Below are positions 52,839-61,395 of a DNA stretch of 64,000 bases, in pieces (position 1 is the stretch's first letter; every line of letters begins with the position of its first letter). The translations under genes were made by a program, and so were the position numbers. Source of the DNA: Nocardia transvalensis NBRC 15921 (GTDB taxonomy: Bacteria > Actinomycetota > Actinomycetes > Mycobacteriales > Mycobacteriaceae). The notes beneath the pieces were generated by a model. It did not search any database and was not told the DNA's origin. It saw nothing but the letters and a program-made list of their open reading frames with translations. The stretch spans positions 1 to 64,000 of the forward strand of contig NZ_BAGL01000085.1 in the NCBI RefSeq assembly GCF_000308875.1. Reading direction: 5' to 3'.

Positions 52839-53543
52839 GTGCAACCGTCCCACCCCACCCGGCCCGCGACTCCCCGGGAACGCCTGGCCACGGCCCTGCT
52901 CTACCTGTGCACCGACGCGCGGCGTGACAAAGGCGACCTCGCCGACTTCGCCGAGGCGGCGCTGGCGGGCGGGGTCGACATCATCCAACTGCGCGACAAG
53001 GACTCGGCCGGGGAGGCCCGGTTCGGCCCGTTGGAGGCGCGCGGGGAACTGGGCGCGCTGGCCGAGTTGAAGGCCGCGGCCCGCCGCCACGGCGCCCTGG
53101 TCGCCGTGAACGACCGCGCCGATATCGCGCACGCCTCCGGGGCCGACGTCCTGCATCTGGGCCAGGACGATCTCCCGCCCTGGTACGCCCGCAAGATCGT
53201 CGGCCCGGATGTGGTGATCGGCCGCTCCACCCACGACCGCGACCAGGCGGGCCTGGCGATCACCGACGAGCACATCGATTACTTCTGCACCGGCCCGGTG
53301 TGGACCACCCCCACCAAACCCGGCCGTCCCGCCGCCGGCCTGGACCTGGTCCGCTCCACCGCCGACGCACACCCCACCCGCCCCTGGTTCGCCATCGGCG
53401 GCATCGACGACCACCGCCTCCCCGAAGTCCTCGCCGCCGGTGCGACCCGCGTGGTCGTGGTCCGCGCCATCACCGCCGCCGAGGATCCCAAGGCCGCCGC
53501 CCAGGCGTTGAAAGCCCGCCTACTCGAAAACGCTCGAGCCTGA
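52839..53543 (+). CDS. thiE: Thiamine phosphate synthase ThiE, 234 aa
   Basis: Joins hydroxymethylpyrimidine pyrophosphate and thiazole phosphate into thiamine phosphate. TIM-barrel blocks: ALLYLCTDARRDKGDLADFA, GGVDIIQLRDKDSAGEARFG, HGALVAVNDRADIA, VLHLGQDDLPPWYAR, IGRSTHDRDQAGLA, TGPVWTTPTKPGRPAAGLDL and FAIGGIDDHRLPEVLAAGAT. Divergent from thiO with 86 bp between starts, as in Rv0414c-Rv0415. GTG start at 52839. Confidence 0.95.
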   Translation: MQPSHPTRPATPRERLATALLYLCTDARRDKGDLADFAEAALAGGVDIIQLRDKDSAGEARFGPLEARGELGALAELKAAARRHGALVAVNDRADIAHASGADVLHLGQDDLPPWYARKIVGPDVVIGRSTHDRDQAGLAITDEHIDYFCTGPVWTTPTKPGRPAAGLDLVRSTADAHPTRPWFAIGGIDDHRLPEVLAAGATRVVVVRAITAAEDPKAAAQALKARLLENARA

Positions 53544-53566
53544 ACAAAGGCCCATAGCCCTCCTTG

Positions 53567-53633
53567 TTTCCGGCATGCTTTTGGCCGGAAACACCTGTAC
53601 CAGCAAGGGATCCCGGCCAAAAGCATGCCGGGA
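53567..53633. repeat. Dispersed palindromic repeat, copy g (TCC arm then CCC arm)
   Basis: Arms at 53567-53591 (TTTCCGGC, loop ATGCTTTTG, GCCGGAAA) and 53611-53633 (TCCCGGC, loop CAAAAGCAT, GCCGGGA), 19-base spacer. It lies between the convergent ends of thiE and the molybdopterin oxidoreductase gene, 23 bases after the thiE stop. The base run after the second arm (AAATGAGAGTGG) resembles one satellite unit. Confidence 0.92.
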
Positions 53634-53683
53634 AATGAGAGTGGCAGCGCATGCAGGGAGGTTGAGCCAGCAGCGGGGCGGGG

Positions 53684-55858
53684 TCAGGCGGGCACCGGAT
53701 CCAGGCGAATAGGCACTCCGTTGAGGTGTGCCATCCCCGCCAACCGCTCCACGTCGGCGATGTCGGAGGACATGAGGAGGTTGACGTTGGCTCCGCCGGC
53801 CTCGGTGGCGCGGCGCCAGCCGCCGGAGTGGCCCCAGCCGTGCGGGATGGCGACGGTGCCCTCGGTCATGTCGTCGGTGAGGCGGGCGGTCAGTTCGATC
53901 GAGCCGTGGGCGGAGGTGACGCGGCAGCGGTCGCCGTCGGCGATGCCCGCGTCGGCCGCGTCCTTGGGGTGGATGCGGGCGGCGTGCTCGCGGCGGGCGA
54001 TCAGGGAGTCCGCGTTGTGCATCCAGGAGTTGTGCGATTTCAGCTCGCGCATGCCGATCACGCGCAGCGGATAGGCCGGATCGGCCGCCGGGGCGGTCAG
54101 GTCGCGCAGTTCCGCGGTGATCTCGTCGGGCGCGAGGCTGACGCGGCGATCCTTGTGCCGCACCACCTTTCGCAGCACACCGGTCTCGATGCGATCGGCC
54201 AGCACCAGCCCGTGCGGATGACGGCGCAGCATGCGCAGACTGATCCCGTTGCGCCGCAAGCCGAATCGGTCACCGTAGGGCCCGGTCCGCAGCGCCAGAT
54301 CGAGCAGCACCCGAGGCGACATCCGCGCGGCGCGACCACCCGGCGCCCGCCGCCGCACCGCCCCCAGCATCCGCGACAGAGCGCCGAAAGCGAAGGGCTG
54401 CACGCCGATCTGCCGCGCCAGCTCGTCGATGATCTCCCACTCCTGCCGCGCCTCCCCGTACGGCGCCAGCACCGGCTCGGTGTACTGCGTGTACGGAATC
54501 GGCGCGAGCGCGGTGAACGGCAGCGGCGCGTCGTCACGCTCCAGGAACGTGGTGGCGGGCAGCACGTAGTCGGCCGTGCGATTGCTGTCGTTGAGATACA
54601 GGTCGATCGACACGAACAGATCGAGCTGCCCGAGCGCCGCCGCGAGCTCGTCACTGCCCGGCACCGACTGCACCGGATTCCCGGCCGAGGTGAACAGCGC
54701 CCGCAACCGGCCCGGACCGGGCGTGGTGATCTCCTTGGCCATGATCGCGGCCGGGAACGTCCGCAACACCTCCGGGAAATCACCCACGCGCGACCGCCGC
54801 TGCCCGTAACCGACGAGCCCCAGCCGCGCGTTGAGTTCCGAAACGGCGACCAGCTCCTTGCCGAAAACACTGCCGCCCGGACGGTCGAGATTGCCGGTCA
54901 CCGCCGCCAGCGCATCGATGAGGAAGGCCACCAGCGTCCCGTGCCGCCCCAGGCAGGTGCCGGTGCGGCCGTAGATCGCGGCCCGCGGCGCGGCGGCCAG
55001 ATCGCGGGCCAGCGCGCGCACGACCTCCGGATCGATACCGGTCACCGGCGCGGTCGACTCGGGCGTGAAACCGGCCACCGCGGCGCGCAGTTCGGCCACG
55101 CCCGACGCCTGGTCGCGCAGCGCGGCCGCATCCTCGAGCCGCTCCGCGAAGATCACCTGCAACAGCGCCGCCAGCAGCCAGGCATCGGTATCCGCCCGCA
55201 CCCCGACGTGCTCGAACAGCCGCGCGGTCTCGGTGCGCCGCGGATCGACCACGACCACCCGCCCGCCGCGCTTGGTGATACCCGACAGCTTGTCGCGAAT
55301 CCGCGGCGCGCTGACCACGCTGCCGTGCGAGACAATGGGATTGGCCCCGAGCATGAGCAGAAAGTCGGTACGATCCAGATCCGGCACGGGGACAGTGGTG
55401 AGCGATCCGTACAGCAGATGGCTGGCCACGAACCGATTGTTGACGTCCTGCGAGCCCGCCGAATAGACATGCCGCAGCCCGGCCGCCAGCTGAAACCCGA
55501 CGATCCAGAGCGTATGCGAGTACGAGAACGACGACGGATTACCGAAATACCAGCCCAGACTCTCGCGCCCGTGCGCCTCGATGATCCCCCGCAGCCGCGC
55601 CCCGATCTCCTCGAACGCCGTCTCCCACGACACCCGCTCGAAGGAGCCGTCGGCGGTACGCCGCAGCGGGTGCAGCACCCGGTCGGGATCGTTCTGCACC
55701 TCGGTGAAGGCAATGCCCTTGGGACAGGCGAACCCCCGCGACAGCGGATGGTCGCGATCCGGGCGCAGTTGCACCAGCCGGCCGTCCTCGACCGTCGCGA
55801 TCAACCCGCAGAGCGGTTCACAGATTCGGCAGTACGTCGGCACCTCGCGTGCTGTCAT
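53684..55858 (-). CDS. Molybdopterin-dependent oxidoreductase, 724 aa
   Basis: A bis-MGD enzyme of the formate-dehydrogenase/DMSO-reductase family. The N-terminal [4Fe-4S] site has Cys10, Cys13, Cys17 (CRICEPLCGL) and Cys45 (FACPKG). WETAFEEIGARLRGII, GSQDVNNRFVASHLL, MLGANPIVSHGSV, VVDPRRTETARLFEHVGV and the C-terminal molydopterin-binding domain (PAYPLRVIGMRELKSHNSWMHN, RIHPKDAADAGIADGDRCRV) follow. No signal peptide or Tat motif, so cytoplasmic. Not part of the Rv0408-Rv0437c block of M. tuberculosis: it is inserted between thiE and mutT3. Starts three bases after the mutT3 stop on the same strand. Electron donor and substrate unknown. Confidence 0.9.
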   Translation of the reverse strand: MTAREVPTYCRICEPLCGLIATVEDGRLVQLRPDRDHPLSRGFACPKGIAFTEVQNDPDRVLHPLRRTADGSFERVSWETAFEEIGARLRGIIEAHGRESLGWYFGNPSSFSYSHTLWIVGFQLAAGLRHVYSAGSQDVNNRFVASHLLYGSLTTVPVPDLDRTDFLLMLGANPIVSHGSVVSAPRIRDKLSGITKRGGRVVVVDPRRTETARLFEHVGVRADTDAWLLAALLQVIFAERLEDAAALRDQASGVAELRAAVAGFTPESTAPVTGIDPEVVRALARDLAAAPRAAIYGRTGTCLGRHGTLVAFLIDALAAVTGNLDRPGGSVFGKELVAVSELNARLGLVGYGQRRSRVGDFPEVLRTFPAAIMAKEITTPGPGRLRALFTSAGNPVQSVPGSDELAAALGQLDLFVSIDLYLNDSNRTADYVLPATTFLERDDAPLPFTALAPIPYTQYTEPVLAPYGEARQEWEIIDELARQIGVQPFAFGALSRMLGAVRRRAPGGRAARMSPRVLLDLALRTGPYGDRFGLRRNGISLRMLRRHPHGLVLADRIETGVLRKVVRHKDRRVSLAPDEITAELRDLTAPAADPAYPLRVIGMRELKSHNSWMHNADSLIARREHAARIHPKDAADAGIADGDRCRVTSAHGSIELTARLTDDMTEGTVAIPHGWGHSGGWRRATEAGGANVNLLMSSDIADVERLAGMAHLNGVPIRLDPVPA

Positions 55859-55861
55859 ATC

Positions 55862-56515
55862 TCAAGACAACACCTGCTCCAGCGTGAGGAACAACACATT
55901 TCCGGCCATATCCGCCGAGGCGCCGATCCGCGCCGACCGCCCGCCCCGGCCGTTCGAATGCAGCCAGACGAACCCGTGCTCGGCCAGATCGAGGGTGCGG
56001 GGCAACACCGCAGCCACCTCCGCGGCGTCGGCCACGCCCTCCAGATCGACGCGCGCCGATTCCGCGCGCAGCGACGGCCACGCCGCCGCGAACCCCGGAT
56101 GCAGCGGGCGGGCATCCACCTCTTCCTCGGGCACCCAGGCCAATTCGGCGCTCTCGCGATTCGCGGTGGTCTCCAGGAGTTCGGGAGCGTCGGCGACGAC
56201 CGTGGTGTAGGTCCATCCGCTCGGCGCGGTCGCCGTCAGCCGCTCGCCGCGCACCCGGACCGCCGACGGCACGATTCCGGTCTCCTCCTGCGCCTCCCGG
56301 ACCGCGGCGTGCACGGTGGTTTCGTGACTGTCGCGGGCGCCGCCGGGCAGCGCCCAGGTGCCGCCCTGGTGACTCCACGGAGCCCGGTGCTGCAACAGGA
56401 CCATCGCGCCGCCGCCGGCTTTCGGTGCGCGCAGCAACAGACCGGCGGCCCCGTATCGTCCCCACTGCCGCGTCCCGTCCGGGGACTCCAGGAACCCGTC
56501 TCCGTCACCACGCAT
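55862..56515 (-). CDS. mutT3: Nudix hydrolase MutT3, 217 aa
   Basis: The Nudix box is intact: GGARDSHETTVHAAVREAQEETGI fits G-x5-E-x7-REUxEExGU. Member of the MutT3 subfamily that hydrolyses oxidised or non-canonical nucleotides (Rv0413, 217 aa, same length). GAGG sits five bases before ATG 56515. Upstream frame extends to 56632 but lacks a ribosome site. The downstream molybdopterin oxidoreductase gene follows with a three-base gap. Confidence 0.92.
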   Translation of the reverse strand: MRGDGDGFLESPDGTRQWGRYGAAGLLLRAPKAGGGAMVLLQHRAPWSHQGGTWALPGGARDSHETTVHAAVREAQEETGIVPSAVRVRGERLTATAPSGWTYTTVVADAPELLETTANRESAELAWVPEEEVDARPLHPGFAAAWPSLRAESARVDLEGVADAAEVAAVLPRTLDLAEHGFVWLHSNGRGGRSARIGASADMAGNVLFLTLEQVLS

Positions 56516-56649
56516 ATTCGCCTCGTCCCATCCTCGCCCGCACGGCAGCCCTACCACCGCCGCGGGGCGACACACCCGCGACGGCGCCGGTACGACCACA
56601 ATAAGCTCAGTCCGACACGGCACGGGCCGCACGGCGATCGGAGGTGGAC

Positions 56650-57990
56650 ATGACTCGCAGCACGCAGCCCCGGCTGGACGAGCTGTCCCCGCGGGCCGCC
56701 GCGGCCGCGATGCGACGCCGCCTCGACACCACCGAACTGCGCTCTTTCGCGAACTCCTCCCCCGCGAAATTGATCGCCGTCGGATTGCTGCTGTTGATCA
56801 TGTGCCTGGTCGCGGGCGTGGTCACCTCGTCGGAGGTGAGCGGCCGCCAGCACGCGCTCGACCATCTGCTCGACGAGTCCGAGCCGGACGCGAACTCCGC
56901 GCAGCGCCTGTACGCGTCGCTGTCGGTGGCGGACGCGGCGGCGGGCACCGCGTTCATCTCCGGCGGCCTGGAACCCGAGCCGGTGCGCGATCAGTACAGC
57001 CAGGCCATCGGCCAGGCGTCGGCCGAGCTGGTGGCCCAGTCCAACAGCGGCGGCACCCGCAGCGACGATCCCGACGCGCAGTTCCGCACCGGCATCGCGA
57101 CCGAACTGCCCGTCTACACGGGCCTGATCGAGACCGCGCGCGCCAACAACCGCGAGGGCCACCCCGTCGGCGCCGCCTACCTCAGCGAGGCGTCCAACCT
57201 GATGCAGACGGTCATGCTGCCGATGGCGCGCGAGTTGCAGGAGCACCGGTCCGACGCGATCACCGCCACCCAGCGCCATCACGTGCAACCGCCGTGGGCG
57301 GCGATCGTGCTGCCGATCCTGACCCTGGGCGCGCTGATCGCCGCGCAGCTGTTCCTGGCGCGGCGCTGGCAGCGGCTGTTCAACCCCGGGCTGCTGCTGG
57401 CCTCGGGCACGCTGGTGATCCTGCTGGCCTGGACCGTGGTCGCCGGATCGCTCTCGGCGGTGTCCACGACGACGGGCCGCGACGACGGCGCGATCCCGAC
57501 CTCGGAGCTGACCGAGAGCCGTATCCTCACCCAGCAGGCCCGCGCGGCGGAGACGCTGAAACTGGTGCGCCGCGACGCCAGCGGCGACTACGACCACACC
57601 TTCGACTTGTCCATCTCGAAACTCACCATGCTCCTCACCCAATACCCCCGGGAAGTACCGGGTTCCGGCGACGTCACCACCGCGCGTGGGGCACTGGACC
57701 GCTGGAACAAGGCCCATCAGCGCATGAACGACGCGCTGGGCCGCGGTGACTTCCTCGGCGCCAGCGCGGTCGCGATCGGCCCCGACGCCGACGGCGCCAC
57801 CGCCAGCGTGGACGCGCTCGACAACGCGCTGGGCGACGGCATCTCCGATACGCGAAATACGTTGCGGGGCGAGATATCCGACGCCGCGCGGTCGCTGGAC
57901 CTGTTGTCGCCGGGTGCGCTGTTCCTGGCCGTGGTGGCCGCCGCCGCGGTGGTGGCGGGCCTGTGGCCCCGGCTGCGGGAGTACCGATGA
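56650..57990 (+). CDS. Membrane protein of the pknG operon (Rv0412c-like), 446 aa
   Basis: Four membrane helices: residues about 42-64, 215-238, 246-270 and 415-435, with two large extracytoplasmic domains between them (about 65-210, 275-410). The first outer domain contains ALDHLLDESEPDANSAQRLY and helices rich in Ala and Glu; no known catalytic motif. GGAGG at 56640-56644 precedes ATG 56650; GTG 56644 in frame is an alternative. It opens the Rv0412c-glnH-pknG operon, overlapping glnH by four bases. A role in sensing or presenting the ligand of GlnH to PknG is plausible, given the link made in mycobacteria. Confidence 0.85.
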   Translation: MTRSTQPRLDELSPRAAAAAMRRRLDTTELRSFANSSPAKLIAVGLLLLIMCLVAGVVTSSEVSGRQHALDHLLDESEPDANSAQRLYASLSVADAAAGTAFISGGLEPEPVRDQYSQAIGQASAELVAQSNSGGTRSDDPDAQFRTGIATELPVYTGLIETARANNREGHPVGAAYLSEASNLMQTVMLPMARELQEHRSDAITATQRHHVQPPWAAIVLPILTLGALIAAQLFLARRWQRLFNPGLLLASGTLVILLAWTVVAGSLSAVSTTTGRDDGAIPTSELTESRILTQQARAAETLKLVRRDASGDYDHTFDLSISKLTMLLTQYPREVPGSGDVTTARGALDRWNKAHQRMNDALGRGDFLGASAVAIGPDADGATASVDALDNALGDGISDTRNTLRGEISDAARSLDLLSPGALFLAVVAAAAVVAGLWPRLREYR

Positions 57991-58949
57991 GGGCCCGGGT
58001 CCTGGCGCCGCTGCTGACGGCGATCGCCCTCGTGGCGGCGGGGTGTGGCGGGCAGGCGCCGCCGACCGACGACGACACCGTCAGCTACTCGGAACCGCCG
58101 CTACCCGCGAAAGCCGTTCCGCTGCAAACACAGTCACCCCCTCCGGCGACGGACAACCAGAGCTGCGACCCGACCGCCAGCCTGCGGCCCAGCGACGCGG
58201 GCGGACCGACCGTGGATGCCATTCGTGCGCGCGGGCGGCTGCTGGTCGGTCTCGACCCGGGCAGCAATCTGTTCAGCTTCCGCGATCCGATCAGCGGCAC
58301 GCTGGCCGGATTCGACGTCGATATCGCCAAGGAGATCGCCCGCGACCTGTTCGGCGATCCGGAGCGGGTGGAGTACCGCATCCTCGGCTCGGCCGACCGC
58401 GAGAAGGCGTTGCAGGAGCACACCGTCGACGTGGTGGTGAAGACCATGACGATCACCTGCGCCCGGCGTCAGCAGGTGACGTTCTCCAGCACGTATCTCA
58501 TGTCGCACCAACGGGTTCTGGCCGTGCGCAACTCCGGTATCAACGGACTCGCGGACCTGGGCGGCAAGCGGGTGTGCGTGGTCACCGGCACGACATCGCT
58601 GGATCTGATCCGCCGCGCGCAGCCGACCGCCACCATCATGACCGTGCCCGCCTGGGCCGACTGCCTGGTGGTGCTGCAACAGCGCCAGGTCGACGCGATC
58701 AGCACCGACGACGCCCTGCTGGCCGGACTGGTGTCCCAGGATCCGTGGTACACGGAGGTGGTCGGCGCCAATCTCAGCGACGAGCCCTACGGCATCGGCA
58801 TCCCCAAGGGCAACGACGACATGGTGCGCTTCGTGAACCGCACCCTGGAACGCGTCCGCACCGACGGCACCTGGGAGCGTCTCTACCACAACTGGCTGAA
58901 CGTCCTCGGCCCTTCCCCCGGCCCACCCCAGCCGAAATACCAGGATTGA
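57987..58949 (+). CDS. glnH: Substrate-binding lipoprotein GlnH, 320 aa
   Basis: Family 3 extracellular solute-binding protein. The signal peptide ends in VAAGCG with the lipidated Cys; a Pro/Thr linker follows. Core: LLVGLDPGSNLFSFRDPISG, GFDVDIAKEIARDLFG, VVVKTMTITCARRQQVTFSS, GKRVCVVTGTTSLDLIRRAQ, WADCLVVLQQRQVDAISTDD. In M. tuberculosis GlnH (Rv0411c) binds Asp and Glu and feeds a signal to PknG. No permease or ATPase gene accompanies it, so it acts as a sensor rather than a transporter part. Confidence 0.93.
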   Translation: MRARVLAPLLTAIALVAAGCGGQAPPTDDDTVSYSEPPLPAKAVPLQTQSPPPATDNQSCDPTASLRPSDAGGPTVDAIRARGRLLVGLDPGSNLFSFRDPISGTLAGFDVDIAKEIARDLFGDPERVEYRILGSADREKALQEHTVDVVVKTMTITCARRQQVTFSSTYLMSHQRVLAVRNSGINGLADLGGKRVCVVTGTTSLDLIRRAQPTATIMTVPAWADCLVVLQQRQVDAISTDDALLAGLVSQDPWYTEVVGANLSDEPYGIGIPKGNDDMVRFVNRTLERVRTDGTWERLYHNWLNVLGPSPGPPQPKYQD

Positions 58950-58954
58950 CAGCA

Positions 58955-61393
58955 ATGCCCGATCCTGACGAAACCCCCTCCAACGCAACCGAATCCGCCC
59001 CCGGGCCACCACGCCCTACCCCGGAGCCGGAGCCGGAGGGAACCCAGCGCACCGAGCAACCGCCGACCCAAGCAGTGCCTGCCGAAACCACCCGCACCAC
59101 GGAAGAACCCGAGGGAACCGCCCGCACCGCAGAGGAACCCGAGGGAACTGCCCGCGCCACGGAAGGCCCGGCCCGGACGGCTGCGGTGGATGGACCCGGG
59201 ACTGTCGCGGGCCCCGAACCCACACGGGGCGAACCGAGTACGTGGAGTCAGCCCACGGGGCGTAGTGGGCGGACGACTCGGACGCGGCCCGCGGTGCGTC
59301 GGCTCGGGGCGGGGCTGGTGCCGATATCCCCTGTCCCGCCGATGGATCCGCGGTCGGCGGTGCTGACCGATCCGGTGGTGTCCGAGGGGCGGCGGTTCTG
59401 CTGGCGGTGCGGGAAACCGGTCGGCCGCGCGACGCCGGTCAAGCCGTCGACGACCGTCGGCACATGCGAAACATGCGGCGCGCCTTTCGATTTCCGCCCG
59501 TATCTGGAGGCCGGGGATCGGATCGCCGGCCAGTACGAGATCCAGGGCTGTATCGCGCACGGCGGGCTGGGCTGGATCTTCCTGGCCGTGGACCGCAATG
59601 TCAGCGACCGCTGGGTGGTGCTGAAGGGCCTGCTGCACAGCGGCGACGCCGAGGCGCAGGCGGTGGCCGTCGCCGAGCGCCGCTACCTGGCCGAGCTGGC
59701 GCACCCCAGCATCGTCAAGATCTACAACTTCGTCGAATACGACAGCCCCGAGGACGTTCCCGTGGGCTACATCGTGATGGAGTACGTCGGCGGACGCTCG
59801 CTGCGCACCATGCTCGACACCTACACGCGTCCCGAGCGCATGCCGCTCCCGGAGGCCATCGCCTATGTCCTGGAGATCCTGCCGGCGCTGGAATACCTGC
59901 ACTCGCTGGAGCTGGCCTACAACGACCTCAAGCCGGACAACATCATGGTCACCGAGGACCAGGTCAAGCTGATCGATCTGGGCGCGGTGGCCGGTTTCGA
60001 ATCGTACGGAAACCTGTACGGCACCAGGGGTTTTCAGGCCCCGGAGATCGCCAAGACGGGCCCGACCGCGGCCTCGGACATCTATACGGTGGGCCGCACG
60101 CTAGCGGCGCTGACCCTCAATCTGCCCACGGAGCAGGGCCGCTACCTCGACGGGATACCCGATCCCGCCGACGAACCCGTGCTGGCCAAGCACGAGTTCT
60201 TCCATCGCCTGCTGCTGCGGGCCACCGATCCCGATCCGGCGCAACGCTTCCCCTCGGCACGCGTGATGACCACCCAGCTGGCGGGCGTGCTGCGCGAAAT
60301 CCTGTCCGCCGAGACCGGGACCGCGCACCCGCAGCTGTCGACCCTGTTCAGCCCGCCACGAACCAGTTTCGGCACAGCGGAACTGATCGCGCAGACCGAC
60401 TCCTACGCCGACGGCGTGGCACGCAGCAAGAACCTGTGCGCCCGCGAGGTCGCCGCCGCCCTCCCGGTGCCGCTGATCGATCCGGCCGACCCGTCGGCCG
60501 CGCTGCTGGCCGGAACCGTGCACCCGGAGCCCCGCCACGCGCTGGACGCGGTGCGCACCGCCCGCGAACGCGCGGCCGCCGAACCGGGCGGAGCGCCGGA
60601 GACCTTCGAGACGGAATGCACCTTCATCGAGGCCCGCATCCAGCTCGATCTGCGGCACGTCCCGGCCGCCCGCGAGCTGCTGTCCGGGATGGATCCCCGC
60701 GATTGGCGCGTCGACTGGTATCTCGGCCTGGCCGCGCTGATGGAACTGGACTACCAGAGCGCGTTCGACCGCTTCGACGCGGTGCTGTGCGCGCTACCCG
60801 GCGAGATCGCACCCAAACTGGCCCTCGCCGCGACCGCGGAACTCATTCTGCAACACTGGGATTCGCCGGATCCCGAGCAGTGGCGCGAGTACGCCGAGAA
60901 GTTCTACGCCACCGTCTGGCGCACCGACCGCAGCGTGGTGAGCGCCGCCTTCGGCCTGGCGCGGCAGCTGGCCGCGGACGACCGCGTCGTCGAGGCGGTC
61001 CGGGCGTTGGACGCCGTCCCCGCGGCCTCCCGGCACTACACCGAGGCGCGGATGACCGCGGTGCTGATGCTGCTCACCGCGGTTCCGGTCGAGGATCTGA
61101 ACGAGGCCACGCTGCACATCACCGCGGCCCGCGTGCAGGCGCTGCCGCCGAGCGAGCACCGTGCCAATCAGATGCGGGTCCTGGTCCTCGGTTCGGCACT
61201 GGCCTGGTTGCAGTCCGGCCACACCCCGAAACAAGCCGACGCCACCCTGTTCGGCGAGCCGTTCACCGAGCGCGGGCTGCGCCACGGCGCGGAGACGGGC
61301 CTGCGCGGGCTCGCGCGTTCGGCCCCCGGGCGGGCGCACCGCTACGCGCTGGTCGATCTCGCGAACGCGATCCGCGCCAAGACCTGGTTCTGA
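58955..61393 (+). CDS. pknG: Serine/threonine protein kinase PknG, 812 aa
   Basis: Soluble kinase controlling 2-oxoglutarate metabolism by phosphorylating GarA. Order: a disordered Thr/Pro/Glu-rich N-terminus with tandem repeats of TEEPEGTART (about 45-70), where autophosphorylation sites lie in homologues; a rubredoxin domain with C149-x2-C152 and C171-x2-C174; a kinase domain with invariant Lys224, catalytic Asp324 (YNDLKPDN instead of HRD) and metal Asp341 (DLG instead of DFG); then a TPR-like C-terminus (about 510-812). ATG 58955 follows the glnH stop by five bases. Stop codon lies two bases from that of ackA on the other strand. Confidence 0.96.
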   Translation: MPDPDETPSNATESAPGPPRPTPEPEPEGTQRTEQPPTQAVPAETTRTTEEPEGTARTAEEPEGTARATEGPARTAAVDGPGTVAGPEPTRGEPSTWSQPTGRSGRTTRTRPAVRRLGAGLVPISPVPPMDPRSAVLTDPVVSEGRRFCWRCGKPVGRATPVKPSTTVGTCETCGAPFDFRPYLEAGDRIAGQYEIQGCIAHGGLGWIFLAVDRNVSDRWVVLKGLLHSGDAEAQAVAVAERRYLAELAHPSIVKIYNFVEYDSPEDVPVGYIVMEYVGGRSLRTMLDTYTRPERMPLPEAIAYVLEILPALEYLHSLELAYNDLKPDNIMVTEDQVKLIDLGAVAGFESYGNLYGTRGFQAPEIAKTGPTAASDIYTVGRTLAALTLNLPTEQGRYLDGIPDPADEPVLAKHEFFHRLLLRATDPDPAQRFPSARVMTTQLAGVLREILSAETGTAHPQLSTLFSPPRTSFGTAELIAQTDSYADGVARSKNLCAREVAAALPVPLIDPADPSAALLAGTVHPEPRHALDAVRTARERAAAEPGGAPETFETECTFIEARIQLDLRHVPAARELLSGMDPRDWRVDWYLGLAALMELDYQSAFDRFDAVLCALPGEIAPKLALAATAELILQHWDSPDPEQWREYAEKFYATVWRTDRSVVSAAFGLARQLAADDRVVEAVRALDAVPAASRHYTEARMTAVLMLLTAVPVEDLNEATLHITAARVQALPPSEHRANQMRVLVLGSALAWLQSGHTPKQADATLFGEPFTERGLRHGAETGLRGLARSAPGRAHRYALVDLANAIRAKTWF

Positions 61394-61395
61394 CC

